From Lysinibacillus macroides (GTDB taxonomy: Bacteria; Bacillota; Bacilli; Bacillales_A; Planococcaceae): a DNA stretch of 64,000 nt. Shown one piece after another: positions 40,298-51,135 of this stretch (its first letter is position 1; every line of letters begins with the position of its first letter). Under the pieces are notes generated by a model, which saw only the letters and a program-made list of their open reading frames with translations, searched no databases and was not told where the DNA came from. Position numbers and translations under genes: made by a program. The stretch lies in NCBI RefSeq assembly GCF_001281525.1, contig NZ_LGCI01000010.1, forward strand, positions 610,869 to 674,868. Direction: 5' to 3'.

Positions 40298-40850
40298 CTC
40301 TTTTTCAAAATGTCCTTTACAAAGGGTACACTTTAAACATGTAATGGTTTTTCTTCTACACCAAACCACCCAAATGTATCGATCATTATGCCAATCACCA
40401 TTTGTCCAGTAACGGTAATAATTACCGTTAGTGCTGCACCGATTTTTGGCAATAAAATAATATTCCCCGTAAGAAAAATAACCCCTAGTGCACCACCCGT
40501 CACCCACACATACGAGAAGGATTGAGCTGCAAAGAAAGTTAATGTAAACTTACTAGGATCTATTATAAGATTAGCTATCAATAGTAAAATAGCTCCCGTT
40601 AAAAAAGAATAAAATGACGTCGTAAATACCGACCTCGTAAACAAATTTAAACGATTGTTCACGGCTGTCTGCATCGGAATCATCATGCCTGCGATTATCC
40701 CTAGAACAATTAATATGTACAAAAAAACCCTTCTTTCTACAAAACGTAATGATTTTTATTTTAAGTAAAGAATTTATGAAATACAATATTCCTGCTTTTA
40801 CTCATTGAAATAGGAAATACAATTATTACACTCACCCACTAAAAATGAAA

Positions 40851-40889
40851 AAGGGCTGTGCAAAAAGATTTTCACTTTTTGCACAGCCT
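40851..40889 (-). terminator. Terminator of secDF
   Basis: AAGGCTGTGCAAAAAGTG and CTTTTTGCACAGCCC arms followed by T5 on the minus strand, about 90 bases past the secDF stop. Confidence 0.8.
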
Positions 40890-40979
40890 TCTTCTATCTA
40901 TTAGTGAGAATATACGAGACAAGCTTGCTTCTATAATGATCATAGAAGCAACGTTTTGGATAAACCCTTTTAACATTGT

Positions 40980-43247
40980 TTACACAACAGGCTCGTCTGT
41001 ACCCCATTGTTTTTTCTCTTTTTTCTGTAGCTGTCCATTTGATTTTTTCATTTCACGTATTTTTAATGAATACCAAATTTGAGCTGCAATACAGACGGAA
41101 GAATACATACCTGTAATTAAACCAATCAATAAAGCAATGGAGAAGTTTTGAATAGACGGTGCACCAAACATTAATAACGCTACAACTACAATAATAACAG
41201 TTAATACTGTATTAACAGAACGTCCCATTGTTTGACGTAGCGATTTATTCACGATATTTGCCAATACTTCTCGGTCATTAATTGTATCATATCGCTCTAG
41301 GTTTTCACGCATACGGTCAAATGTAACGATGGTATCATTAATGGAGTAACCAACAATCGTTAACACAGCCGCAATAAACGTTATATCGACCTCTAAACGC
41401 ATAAAACTAAAGACTGCGATAATTAAAAATACATCGTGTAGAAGCGAAACAATTGCCCCGATTCCCATGCGCCATTCAAAACGAATCGCCACATAAATGA
41501 TGATCCCTATTGCTGCAAGTGACAATGCTTTAATAGCATTTTTCACAAGTTCCTTACCAACTGTAGGTGATACGGTACTTACAGTAGGGTTATGACCATA
41601 TTTCTCCGTTGTTTCTTTTTGGAATTTCAAAATATCAGCTTGTGATAAATCGGTTTTATAGCGTACAACTGCTGAACTGCTCTTTTCTCCTGACAGCACA
41701 ATATCATCAGAAGGGAAACCGATGCTATCAACATATTGTTCCACTTCTTCCTTTGTTAACGTTTGATCAGCTTCAATTTGCACACGTGTACCACTAGAGA
41801 AATCGATACCTAGGTTTAGACGGAAAATACCCAAAACAACTAAACCAGCCACTAAAATAGCTAATGAGAACGTATAGAATTTCTTACGATTATGCACAAA
41901 ATCAAAACGATCAAATTTCGTTGATAAATCTAATGCCCCCATATTTTCATCCAGGCTATGTTGCTTCGATTTGGCAATACCAAACCATGCTGGATTATTG
42001 AAATAACCACTATTTACAAGCAAGCCTAATAGTACACGTGAACCCCATACCGCTGTTAGGAAGCTTAGTAAAATACTAATGATTAAGGTTGTCGCAAAAC
42101 CTTGTACAGAGCTTGTCCCAAAGTAAAATAGCACTGCTGCTGCTAATAACGTTGTTAATTGTGCATCGACAATCGCTGATAGGGATTGCTTAGAGCCAAG
42201 CTGGAATGCTTTTTTAACAGGATGCCCTACACGCAACTCCTCTCGAATACGCTCTGCCGCTAAAATATTTGCGTCAACTGCCATTCCAATACCAAGTACA
42301 ATAGCTGCGATACCAGGAAGCGTTAATACCGCATTAATCCAATCGAAAATAACCAACACTAGGAATGTGAAAACAACAAGTGTAATAATTGAAACAAAGC
42401 CAGGTAAACGGTAGTAGAATAACATAAATAAGAAAATGATTACTACGCCGACAATACCTGCAAAGATTGTATCATTTAAGGCATCTGCGCCAAACTGTGC
42501 ACCGACAGAAGTTGAATAAATTTCATCCAGTTTGACAGGCAATGCGCCTGCATTTAAAATATCTGCTAAATTTTTAGTTTCTTCAACAGTAAAGTTACCG
42601 CTAATCATAACATCTGTTGTATTTAATGTTTTGTCAACAGTGGCTGCCGATGCATAGCGAGGTTTCGCCTTTTGTGATTCCGCTTTATAAGAATCTACAC
42701 CTTCTTCAAAGTCTAACCATACAACAAGTAAATTTTCCCCTACAGGCTTTGCAGCAATTTTACTTGTGATATCAGCAAATTTTTCCGCATCTTTTAATGT
42801 TAAAGAAACGATTGGACGATTTTGTTGGTCAAAGGAATCCTTAGCTCCATTTGCTTTTAAATCATCTCCATCTAATAATAAATTATCATCAACATCACGG
42901 AATGTTAAATTTGCCGAAGTAGACAATAATTTACGTGCTGATTCCTGATCGTCAACACCTGCTAATTGCACACGGATACGGTTTTTGTCCTCCACCTGAA
43001 TGCTTGGTTCACTTACCCCAATCGCATTGACACGTTCACCAAGTGCCGTGGAAGTCGCCGTTACAATCTCCGGTGTGATTTTTTGCCCTTCTTTTAATTC
43101 TTTTACCTCATAAAGCACTTCAAACCCGCCTTGTAAGTCAAGACCAAGCTTGATGTCCTTTAAGACGCCGTTTACAGTCGTGCTAATTCCTGCTGCCAAA
43201 AGCACCAAGATCAGTACGAATGCCCCTATACGACTTTTTAGTTTCAT
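40980..43247 (-). CDS. secDF: Protein translocase subunit SecDF (fused)
   Basis: SecDF uses the proton gradient to pull secreted proteins out of SecYEG. The 755-residue protein is the natural SecD-SecF fusion of Bacillaceae. SecD starts MKLKSRIGAFVLILVLLAAG and shows GLDLQGGFEVLYEV, the P1 region and the TM4-type motif GIGMAVDANILAAERIREEL. SecF begins near FDFVHNRKKFYTFSLAILV and includes GLVVLGIFRLNLGIDFSSGT and TIVGYSINDTIVTFDRMREN. The ATG at 43247 overlaps the TGA of a short leader ORF (TGATG), so translation is probably coupled. The SD GAGGAGG lies inside the end of that leader ORF. Confidence 0.97.
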   Translation of the reverse strand: MKLKSRIGAFVLILVLLAAGISTTVNGVLKDIKLGLDLQGGFEVLYEVKELKEGQKITPEIVTATSTALGERVNAIGVSEPSIQVEDKNRIRVQLAGVDDQESARKLLSTSANLTFRDVDDNLLLDGDDLKANGAKDSFDQQNRPIVSLTLKDAEKFADITSKIAAKPVGENLLVVWLDFEEGVDSYKAESQKAKPRYASAATVDKTLNTTDVMISGNFTVEETKNLADILNAGALPVKLDEIYSTSVGAQFGADALNDTIFAGIVGVVIIFLFMLFYYRLPGFVSIITLVVFTFLVLVIFDWINAVLTLPGIAAIVLGIGMAVDANILAAERIREELRVGHPVKKAFQLGSKQSLSAIVDAQLTTLLAAAVLFYFGTSSVQGFATTLIISILLSFLTAVWGSRVLLGLLVNSGYFNNPAWFGIAKSKQHSLDENMGALDLSTKFDRFDFVHNRKKFYTFSLAILVAGLVVLGIFRLNLGIDFSSGTRVQIEADQTLTKEEVEQYVDSIGFPSDDIVLSGEKSSSAVVRYKTDLSQADILKFQKETTEKYGHNPTVSTVSPTVGKELVKNAIKALSLAAIGIIIYVAIRFEWRMGIGAIVSLLHDVFLIIAVFSFMRLEVDITFIAAVLTIVGYSINDTIVTFDRMRENLERYDTINDREVLANIVNKSLRQTMGRSVNTVLTVIIVVVALLMFGAPSIQNFSIALLIGLITGMYSSVCIAAQIWYSLKIREMKKSNGQLQKKEKKQWGTDEPVV

Positions 43248-43324
43248 CAATAAATCCTCCTCGAATTGGTGTAAGGGCGATCCTTACACGCCAAACAAGT
43301 AACTAACAATACCTTTCGAAACAC
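43247..43324 (-). CDS. Short leader ORF (25 codons) overlapping the secDF start
   Basis: A GTG start at 43324 has a strong AAAGGAGG site five bases upstream. The frame encodes MFRKVLLVTCLACKDRPYTN and five more residues (SRRIY), then TGA, whose last A is the first base of the secDF ATG. The N-terminal half is basic then hydrophobic, like a tiny signal peptide with two cysteines. A perfect hairpin (GTGTAAGG/CCTTACAC, 43269-43289) lies within it just before the secDF ribosome binding site. Translation would melt the hairpin and feed ribosomes to secDF. It is too short to work as a classical tunnel-arrest secretion monitor, so a simple coupling role is the safer reading. Confidence 0.55.
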   Translation of the reverse strand: MFRKVLLVTCLACKDRPYTNSRRIY

Positions 43325-43509
43325 CTTATCCTCCTTTTCCTTTAGAATCATGTTACCTGTGCTTCAAAAAGGCTGCCCTACTTATTTCAATCGTTCATAA
43401 CGCGCAAGTTTATCTTTGTATTATTAGGTACTCACCTTCTATATTCAAATCATTCAGGATATAGAAGATTTATGTAAGTAAAAACTTATGCAAAATAAAG
43501 TGAACCTTC

Positions 43510-43567
43510 AATCAGTGGGGGTTTTCTTCATCCCCACTGATTAATAGTTTCACCAATCAGTTTTTTT
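43510..43567 (+). promoter_or_regulatory. Two mutually exclusive hairpins, attenuator-like, in the 405-bp gap between secDF leader and comN
   Basis: AATCAGTGGGG (43510-43520) pairs perfectly with CCCCACTGATT (43532-43542). The segment ACTGATT (43536-43542) can pair instead with AATCAGT (43555-43561), which runs into T7, a terminator on the plus strand. No plus-strand gene precedes or follows closely. It may be a dispersed intergenic repeat or an unknown RNA. The rest of the gap 43325-43729 holds an inverted repeat CTTCTATAT/ATATAGAAG (about 43436-43467) and the comN terminator. Confidence 0.5.
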
Positions 43568-43631
43568 ACAGACTGCCCGTCCCCTACTTAAACCTTTTGA
43601 AGTGGGATCCTACAGCTTGGTAATACGGGAT

Positions 43632-43675
43632 AAAAAAAGCGCAACACACTTATTATGAAACAGGTTGCGCTTGGT
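43632..43675 (-). terminator. Terminator of comN
   Basis: AAGCGCAAC and GTTGCGCTT arms around an 18-base loop, followed on the minus strand by T7. Confidence 0.75.
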
Positions 43676-43729
43676 GTCAATTCAACACCGTTAGGATTCT
43701 TTAATTTCTTGAAAAATTTAACACTTTCC

Positions 43730-44041
43730 TTATGATGTCTTGACTGGACCAAGCAGTATTTTTAATTCTTCTGTATTGCCTTCTTCAAACCAATTATCAC
43801 CTTGTAAAAACTCTACTTGATTAAATGATACAATATCCGAGGGTGAGACCGCAAAAACGGTAGCGATGACCTCATGTAGACGCAACTGCTCTACATTTTT
43901 TTTACGCCATTTTTTCTCCACACAATAGCGCCAAAGTTCTTCAGCCGTAATCGCATCATATTGATAATACTTGAACTCTGCTATCTTACTATCAATTGCC
44001 GGACGAATTTTTTCAAATAGTTGCTGATGCTGCACACTCAT
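43730..44041 (-). CDS. comN: ComN-type post-transcriptional regulator
   Basis: The 103-residue protein (MSVQHQQLFEKIRPAIDSKI) has the pattern of the ComN family (YrzD): a helical N-terminus with KYYQYDAITAEELWRYCVEK and LRLHEVIATVFAVSPSDIVS. ComN regulates comE mRNA localisation and interacts with DivIVA in B. subtilis. The position between spoVB (divergent) and secDF is the same as in B. subtilis. No membrane segment is present. Confidence 0.85.
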   Translation of the reverse strand: MSVQHQQLFEKIRPAIDSKIAEFKYYQYDAITAEELWRYCVEKKWRKKNVEQLRLHEVIATVFAVSPSDIVSFNQVEFLQGDNWFEEGNTEELKILLGPVKTS

Positions 44042-44134
44042 TTTGAATCATCTCCAATCAAAGTCGTAACGTAAGACATGCTTGCATACAAATAGTGTAA
44101 ATGAATTTTTGCGGCTTGAGAAGGGACGGATGGC

Positions 44135-45652
44135 ATGAGTTCTTTTGTACGAGGTACGTTATTTTTAATGTTTGTGATTTTTTTATCGAAACTTTTTGGC
44201 TTCTTTTATAGAATGCAGTTTATGCGGATCGCTGGTGAGGAAGCTGTCGGCATTTATATGACGGTCTATCCAGCATTTATTTTCTTTATCTCCCTTATTC
44301 AACTAGGACTACCAATTGCTGTGGCAAAAATTGTCGCTGAGTTACTAGCAAAAAATAAACGGGATAACATCTTTGGGGTTATGCGTACAGCCATTGTTTG
44401 GTCATTAATTGGCATGATCATTTTTATGCCCCTTGTAGCACTAACAATACCATATATTTCAACAACACTTTTACATAATGAACATACCACATTTACACTA
44501 TGGATCGCCCTTTTTGCTGTACCTGTGTCTGTGGGCTCAGGTTTATTACGTGCTTATTTACAAGGTGTAGCGAAAATTACACCAACAGCTTGGGCACAAA
44601 TGATTGAGCAAGTGGTGCGTATTAGCTTTATTACACTGATGCTTCCGTATGTGGCGAACTATAATAATGCAGCTGTAACTGCTGCGGCTGCAATGGGTAT
44701 TACGCTTCTTGCAGAAGTCGTCGCATTCTTCTATTTAGGGTTGCATTATATCGTCTCAAAAAAGAAATTACTAGCACGTAAGACGAAAGTTGAAGGTTAT
44801 CCAGCATCACCTATGCTACGTATTGCCCTGCCATCAGCAGGTAGTAAACTATTTGGATCGTTCACTTGGTTTTTAGAGCCAATTATCTTTTTAAAAGCCT
44901 TAACAATGGCTGGCTTAACAGCATCTGCTGCTACCATCTTATATGGTGTTATTTCAGGTGTTTTAGTGCCATTGCTATTATTTCCTGCGTTTGTATCGAC
45001 AGCTCTGTCTATTGTGCTTATTCCAGCTGTTAGTGATGCGGTTGCTCGCCAGCACATCCCATTGTTACAGGAGCGCATTTCTGTCTCCCTACGCTTATCT
45101 TCTTTAGTGGGCTGCTTCGCTGCTACATATTTTTTTGTACATGGTGATGAATTAGCCATGAAGCTTTTCCATTTAGAAGAAAATCGCGGCTATGTCAAAA
45201 TTTTAGCACCTATTTTTTATTTTTATTATATTCAAAGCCCGTTGCACTCCATCTTACAAGCGATAGGTGAGGCACGAGCAGCCATGATGAATTCTATCTA
45301 TGGCGGACTAGGCAAATTATTTGTGATGTTTGTACTAGCCTCGCAGCCTGGTATACAGGAAAAAGGGGCTGTTGTAGCCATTGGCTTTGGTGTCTTGCTC
45401 ACATCTTTCTTGCATATTGCCACTGTAAGACAGCGAAAAAACTTGCGAGCAGGCTTTCGTATGTTTGTTGTCCCTTATAGCTGCTTTATTGCCGTTTGTG
45501 TAGCACAGTATTTTTTATTACCGATGCTATCACTCCCCTTTATATTAAGTAGCTGTGTAACATTATTTTTACTGTTTACATTTTTATTATTTACAAATCA
45601 GTTGCGTATGACCGATTTCCGCTATATCCGTAAATTAGCGAAAAAGGTTTAA
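44135..45652 (+). CDS. spoVB: Stage V sporulation protein B, MOP-superfamily flippase
   Basis: SpoVB is a polysaccharide/lipid flippase-like membrane protein needed for spore cortex. The 505-residue protein begins MSSFVRGTLFLMFVIFLSKL and has about 14 TM helices, with the family motif FGFFYRMQFMRIAGEEAVGI in the first loop. It is the only plus-strand gene in the secDF-tgt stretch, divergent from comN, and its stop overlaps the end of the DUF421 gene by four bases (convergent), as in B. subtilis. Confidence 0.92.
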   Translation: MSSFVRGTLFLMFVIFLSKLFGFFYRMQFMRIAGEEAVGIYMTVYPAFIFFISLIQLGLPIAVAKIVAELLAKNKRDNIFGVMRTAIVWSLIGMIIFMPLVALTIPYISTTLLHNEHTTFTLWIALFAVPVSVGSGLLRAYLQGVAKITPTAWAQMIEQVVRISFITLMLPYVANYNNAAVTAAAAMGITLLAEVVAFFYLGLHYIVSKKKLLARKTKVEGYPASPMLRIALPSAGSKLFGSFTWFLEPIIFLKALTMAGLTASAATILYGVISGVLVPLLLFPAFVSTALSIVLIPAVSDAVARQHIPLLQERISVSLRLSSLVGCFAATYFFVHGDELAMKLFHLEENRGYVKILAPIFYFYYIQSPLHSILQAIGEARAAMMNSIYGGLGKLFVMFVLASQPGIQEKGAVVAIGFGVLLTSFLHIATVRQRKNLRAGFRMFVVPYSCFIAVCVAQYFLLPMLSLPFILSSCVTLFLLFTFLLFTNQLRMTDFRYIRKLAKKV

Positions 45653-46284
45653 GTTTCTTTTAATTGAATATGCAGTCGACTGTCTTCCCAAATACAAAAA
45701 AATACCACACTGCTGTCTGTAATATTATTTTTCGCCAACTCAGCCATTAGCCATTCCACATCTTTATGCATCGTAGCTAAATGCCTTTCTTGAATATCAC
45801 CATCAATAATTAATGGGTAGATAAAGGACTTTTCATCATTTTTGTAAACAGAAAGATTACCAGAAGGCTCTAAATAAGCAAATGCAACATCTGTGACAGA
45901 TGCAATGCCATTTTCCCGTAGTTGCTGACATAAATCGTCTAAATTATAGCGATGCTTACGCATTTCACTCTCTAAAATCACACCGTCTTTCACTAATAAT
46001 GCTGGATCACCATCCACTAAATCACGGATTTTCTTGAACTTTAAGGATAAATAGGCGCTTATTATTTGAATCACTAACAAAATAATAATGGGTAATATGG
46101 CATTCAATAAAGGGTTTTTATAATCATCCAGTGCAAATGCAGCTACTTCTGCAATTAATACAAAGACAACCAAATCAATAACAGATAATTCACCTACTTC
46201 TCGTTTACCCATTAATCGAAAAACAATGATAATAAAAACATATAAAAAACATGTTCTAAAAATAATATGGAAATATTCTTCCAT
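45649..46284 (-). CDS. DUF421 membrane protein, YrbG-like
   Basis: The 211-residue protein has three N-terminal TM helices (about 10-85) with the family motif RLMGKREVGELSVIDLVVFV and a soluble C-terminal DUF421/DUF3290-type domain (PALLVKDGVILESEMRKHRY, then GNLSVYKNDEKS). B. subtilis paralogues YetF-like proteins include germinant/spore-linked members, but the function of YrbG is not settled. It lies between yajC and spoVB as in B. subtilis. Confidence 0.88.
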   Translation of the reverse strand: MEEYFHIIFRTCFLYVFIIIVFRLMGKREVGELSVIDLVVFVLIAEVAAFALDDYKNPLLNAILPIIILLVIQIISAYLSLKFKKIRDLVDGDPALLVKDGVILESEMRKHRYNLDDLCQQLRENGIASVTDVAFAYLEPSGNLSVYKNDEKSFIYPLIIDGDIQERHLATMHKDVEWLMAELAKNNITDSSVVFFCIWEDSRLHIQLKET

Positions 46285-46409
46285 TTAAACACCCCCATAT
46301 TATCAAGGTGACCCTCCTATTTGTTTTTTATACAAAACGGTTGCACGAAAATATAAGCACTGTTCACATGCACTAGTTATGTTTACTACTTTCAAGGTAT
46401 GAACGCGTA

Positions 46410-46455
46410 AAAAAAGACTTACAATCAAGCGTTTGCTCACTGTAAGTCTTTTTTC
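46410..46455. terminator. Terminator of yajC
   Basis: AAAAAGACTTACA and TGTAAGTCTTTTTT arms around an 18-base loop, T-rich on both sides. Confidence 0.8.
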
Positions 46456-46460
46456 TTTAT

Positions 46461-46733
46461 TTACTTCACGCTATCATCGTTTACCACACGTCCAATTGCT
46501 TGACGATCAAACTTTACACGCACATTTTCAGCGATTTTTAACGTCACTGCCGTGTCCTCGATTGCATCAATCACACCATGTAGACCACCGATTGTAATGA
46601 CTTTATCTCCACGCTGCAAACTGCTTTGCATATTTTGCGTTTCCTGCTGTCTTTTTTTAGCTGGACGAATTAAGATAAACCACATAGCAACGAACATTAA
46701 TAGTATTGGTGCTAGCCCTAATAGTTGATCCAT
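46461..46733 (-). CDS. yajC: Preprotein translocase subunit YajC
   Basis: YajC is a small membrane partner of SecDF. The 90-residue protein starts MDQLLGLAPILLMFVAMWFI (single TM, residues about 5-22), followed by the conserved RPAKKRQQETQNMQSSLQRG and the beta domain DKVITIGGLHGVIDAIEDTA. ATG 46733 follows GGGGGC. The 313-bp gap upstream (46734-47046, to tgt) is very A/T rich and shows no gene or clear RNA. Confidence 0.94.
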   Translation of the reverse strand: MDQLLGLAPILLMFVAMWFILIRPAKKRQQETQNMQSSLQRGDKVITIGGLHGVIDAIEDTAVTLKIAENVRVKFDRQAIGRVVNDDSVK

Positions 46734-47046
46734 AATACTTCTTGCCCCCTTTCCAAATATCACTTTTTTAGTATAGACTATTCCACTGACAAAAAGCGAT
46801 GGACAAGCCCAAAAATTTTCTCTATTACTAATATTTTTTCTATGATTGACAATATTTTGCTAGAAATATTCACTTTTTACAAAGTTTTGTATACTTATGC
46901 ATAAAATCTCACAGGACCTGAACCCTAAACAATTATTTCCATTCCATTAACAGAGCTAGGCTCTAGTAGATTCCTTATCAACGTCTTATATTACTGCTAC
47001 AAATTTTTACTTCTTATATAAAATAGAGTAATCATTATTTTCTTCA

Positions 47047-48195
<1,149 letters not shown>

Positions 48196-48318
48196 CTAAA
48201 AAATCCTCTCTTATCTAAAGTAAAAACAGTACTCCGATTTTATCCCGTAATCACAGGCTGTAAGACCCCCATAAGATGAAGCCAAGATGGTTGAAGATAG
48301 CCTGGAAAATGACCTACA

Positions 48319-49359
48319 TTAACGCTTTGGACGAATAAACATCGCATCTCCAAAGCTAAAGAAACGATATTTTTCCTCTACTGCTTGCTGATAGGCGCTT
48401 AAAATAGTTTCTCTTGTAGCTAGTGTACTAACAAGCATCACAAGTGTTGATTTTGGTAAATGGAAGTTTGTAATTAGACCATCTACCACCGTAAAGTTGT
48501 AGCCTGGATAAATAAAAATAGATGTCCAGCCCTGCTCTGCTCGTACCTCACCACTATATTTAGAGCCAATTGTTTCTAATGTCCGTGTGGAGGTTGTCCC
48601 AACAGCAATTACCTTGCCACCATTCCGTTTTACTTGATTAATCGTAGCTGCAGCTTCCTCCGTTACACTATAAAATTCGGCATGCATTTCATGATTTTCA
48701 ATCGAATCAACACTAACAGGACGGAAAGTGCCTAATCCCACATGTAATGTAATAAAGGCAACTTCTACTCCTTTTGCCTTTACCTGCGCTAGCAATTGCT
48801 CTGTAAAATGTAAGCCTGCTGTTGGGGCTGCGGCGGAACCACGCTCTTTGGCATAAACGGTTTGGTAGCGATCCTTGTCCTCTAGTTTCTCACGAATATA
48901 TGGAGGCAGCGGCATTTCACCAAGCTGCTCTAATATTTCATAAAAGATACCCTCATACTGAAATTCAAATGTACGTCCGCCATGCTCAAGCTCACCTGTA
49001 CAAGTGGCTGTTAATAAACCGTCACCAAATGTGATGACTGTTCCTACCTTTACACGCTTTGCTGGTTTGACAAGTGTTTCCCACTCATCTGTGCCAGCTA
49101 GTTGCTTGAGTAACAATACTTCTATATGTGCCCCTGTCCCCTCTTTCACACCCATTAGACGCGCCGGTAATACTTTTGTATCGTTTAATACAAGGCAATC
49201 ACCAGCTTGTAGCTCATCTACAATATGAGCAAAATGGTGATGCTCTACTTTATGGGAGCCAGGTGTTACGACCATTAATCGACTCGCTGTACGATCCACT
49301 AATGGCGTTTGGGCAATAAGCTCCTCTGGTAATGCAAAATCAAAATCTTCTACACGCAT
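48319..49359 (-). CDS. queA: S-adenosylmethionine:tRNA ribosyltransferase-isomerase
   Basis: QueA transfers the ribosyl group of SAM to preQ1 in tRNA to give epoxyqueuosine. The 346-residue protein begins [20 protein letters not shown]; family motifs include [39 protein letters not shown] and [23 protein letters not shown] 49359 follows AAGGAAG. The product acts just after Tgt, encoded next. Confidence 0.98.
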   Translation of the reverse strand: MRVEDFDFALPEELIAQTPLVDRTASRLMVVTPGSHKVEHHHFAHIVDELQAGDCLVLNDTKVLPARLMGVKEGTGAHIEVLLLKQLAGTDEWETLVKPAKRVKVGTVITFGDGLLTATCTGELEHGGRTFEFQYEGIFYEILEQLGEMPLPPYIREKLEDKDRYQTVYAKERGSAAAPTAGLHFTEQLLAQVKAKGVEVAFITLHVGLGTFRPVSVDSIENHEMHAEFYSVTEEAAATINQVKRNGGKVIAVGTTSTRTLETIGSKYSGEVRAEQGWTSIFIYPGYNFTVVDGLITNFHLPKSTLVMLVSTLATRETILSAYQQAVEEKYRFFSFGDAMFIRPKR

Positions 49360-49376
49360 GAAAAAAACTTCCTTTT

Positions 49377-50381
49377 TTATGTTTGTTGGGGATATTCGTA
49401 TCCAAAATGTTCGTAGGCTAACTGTGTTGCAACTCTTCCTCTTGGCGTACGCTGGATAAGGCCTATTTGCATCAAATAAGGCTCGTATACATCCTCTATC
49501 GTCACCCGTTCCTCACCAATTGATGCGGCAAGCGTATCTAAGCCCACAGGACCTCCTCGAAAGCGCTCAATCATATTGGTTACAAGTTTATGGTCAATAT
49601 GATCAAGTCCTCGAGGATCGACTTGTAATAGCTCTAAGGCCTGCTTCGCAAGACCCTCCGTTATCATACCATCTCCAAGCACTTGTGCATAATCTCGCAC
49701 TCGCTTTAATAAACGATTGGCAATGCGTGGTGTGCCACGTGAGCGTCTAGCCATTTCCATTGCTGCGACTGATTCAATTTCCACATCAAATAAGTGCGCA
49801 CTGCGTACAACAATTTCACCCAGTGAACGATCATCATAATATTCGAGGCGTAGCAATACACCGAAACGATCTCGTAAAGGAGCTGATAAGGCACCAGCTC
49901 TGGTTGTAGCCCCTACAAGGGTAAAGGGAGGTAAATCAAGGCGAACAGAACGTGCTTCCGGCCCTTTGCCCACGACAATATCGAGGCAAAAGTCCTCCAT
50001 TGCTGGGTAAAGCACCTCTTCAATTGCGCGCGGCAGCCGATGAATTTCATCAATAAATAGCACATCGCCAGGCTCCAGTGAGCTTAAAATAGCTGCTAAA
50101 TCCCCAGGACGCTCAATAGCAGGGCCACTCGTCATCCGCACATTGACATTCATCTCATTTGCGATAACAGCCGCTAATGTTGTTTTACCAAGCCCTGGAG
50201 GTCCATATAACAACACATGGTCTAAACTTTCCTGACGAAGCTTTGCGGCTTCAATAAATATTTGTAAATTTTCCTTTACTTTATGCTGCCCAATATATTG
50301 TGATAGCCTTTGCGGGCGTAATGATAATTCAAACTGCTCATCATAGCTTCCTGCCTCACTAGCCATTATCCGTTCAGACAT
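49377..50381 (-). CDS. ruvB: Holliday junction branch migration helicase RuvB
   Basis: RuvB is the AAA+ motor that drives Holliday junctions through RuvA. Walker A is [18 protein letters not shown], Walker B with sensor region is [18 protein letters not shown], and the arginine finger lies in [18 protein letters not shown]. The winged helix at the C-terminus ends [16 protein letters not shown]. At 334 residues it is full length. It follows ruvA by 18 bases. Confidence 0.98.
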   Translation of the reverse strand: MSERIMASEAGSYDEQFELSLRPQRLSQYIGQHKVKENLQIFIEAAKLRQESLDHVLLYGPPGLGKTTLAAVIANEMNVNVRMTSGPAIERPGDLAAILSSLEPGDVLFIDEIHRLPRAIEEVLYPAMEDFCLDIVVGKGPEARSVRLDLPPFTLVGATTRAGALSAPLRDRFGVLLRLEYYDDRSLGEIVVRSAHLFDVEIESVAAMEMARRSRGTPRIANRLLKRVRDYAQVLGDGMITEGLAKQALELLQVDPRGLDHIDHKLVTNMIERFRGGPVGLDTLAASIGEERVTIEDVYEPYLMQIGLIQRTPRGRVATQLAYEHFGYEYPQQT

Positions 50382-50399
50382 GCCTTTCCTCTCCTTTCC

Positions 50400-51020
50400 T
50401 TACTTTAATTTTAAGAGTAGCTGTAATGCTTGCTTCATATAAGCATCTGTTGTCTCAAGCTTATCATTATCCTCAAGCTGCGAACGAATTTTTTCAAGCT
50501 CTTTTTCAGAATACCCAAGTGCCATTAATGCCAGTATTGCTTCTTCTAGCTCATGCTTATTCGGATGAACCCCAAACAATGGCAGCTCCTCTTCTGTACT
50601 TGGCAACTCAAGTGTTTCTAATAAAGCGCCTAGCTTGCCTTTTAAGTCGAGGATCATTTGGCGCGCTGTTTTTTTCCCGACGCCTGGGAATTTCACTAAA
50701 AACGTTTCATCCTCACGTTCAATCGCACTAATCACCTGCTGCGGATTGCCCGTAGCTAAAATAGCTAGCGCCCCCTTCGGCCCTATACCTGATACTAAAA
50801 TAAGCTTACGGAAGAGCTCACGCTGATCTAAATTTGGAAAACCATATAATACTTGTGCATCCTCACGTACATGCAAATGGACATAAATTTGTTGTTCAAG
50901 TGCCGATAGTCGAAAAGCAAATGGATTGGGTGTATTAAGCTGCCAACCAATGCCCTGTTGTTCAAGTACAATATATTCAGGTGTAACACGAGTAATTTGT
51001 CCTTTTAAATAATCATACAT
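50400..51020 (-). CDS. ruvA: Holliday junction DNA helicase subunit RuvA
   Basis: RuvA binds four-way junctions and loads RuvB. The 206-residue protein has the OB domain (MYDYLKGQITRVTPEYIVLE), two helix-hairpin-helix motifs (LVSGIGPKGALAILATG, FPGVGKKTARQMILDLKGKL) and the C-terminal RuvB-binding three-helix domain (EEAILALMALGYSEKELEKI). Confidence 0.97.
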   Translation of the reverse strand: MYDYLKGQITRVTPEYIVLEQQGIGWQLNTPNPFAFRLSALEQQIYVHLHVREDAQVLYGFPNLDQRELFRKLILVSGIGPKGALAILATGNPQQVISAIEREDETFLVKFPGVGKKTARQMILDLKGKLGALLETLELPSTEEELPLFGVHPNKHELEEAILALMALGYSEKELEKIRSQLEDNDKLETTDAYMKQALQLLLKLK

Positions 51021-51105
51021 CTACAATCCCTCACAATCATCGTCTTCGATTATAGCATATAGCGAACGAATGCTCGACAAAAAGTAAAAAGTGCTGTGCA
51101 CAGAC

Positions 51106-51135
51106 AAAAATGACCGCCAAATGACGGTCATTTTT
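51106..51135 (-). terminator. Terminator after the kinase-like gene
   Basis: AATGACCGTCA and TGGCGGTCATT arms with T-runs; it overlaps the stop codon at 51128. Confidence 0.8.

Larger units (their letters stand above)
38871..40335 (+). mobile_element. IS3-family insertion sequence, IS150 group, 1,465 bp
   Basis: The ends TAAAATGTACCC and (reverse complement) TAAAGTGTACCC begin imperfect inverted repeats of about 34 bp that share TGAAAA-type inner bases. A 3-bp target duplication AAC flanks it (38868-38870 and 40336-40338). It carries overlapping orfA and orfB with a -1 slippery site. Just inside the left end CCCTATACGATAG and CTATCGTATAGGG (38880-38921) form a hairpin followed by T5, which would stop outside transcription from entering the transposase. 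Confidence 0.92.
38337..40722 (-). pseudogene. YdcZ/DUF606-type DMT transporter with two tandem halves, split by an IS3 element
   Basis: The first half (40722 down to 40336) starts at a TTG (MYILIVLGIIAGMMIPMQTA) after GAAGGG and covers one DUF606 unit of about four TM helices. The second half (38867 down to 38337) encodes the last helix of unit one and a whole second unit (TGMMPPLQTAINSALR). Removing the IS and one AAC target copy joins PLHV to LHIVGVLLLISG in frame, giving about 305 residues, the size of double-domain YdcZ proteins. As it stands the first half stops four codons past the insertion edge. The transported compound is unknown. Confidence 0.85.
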
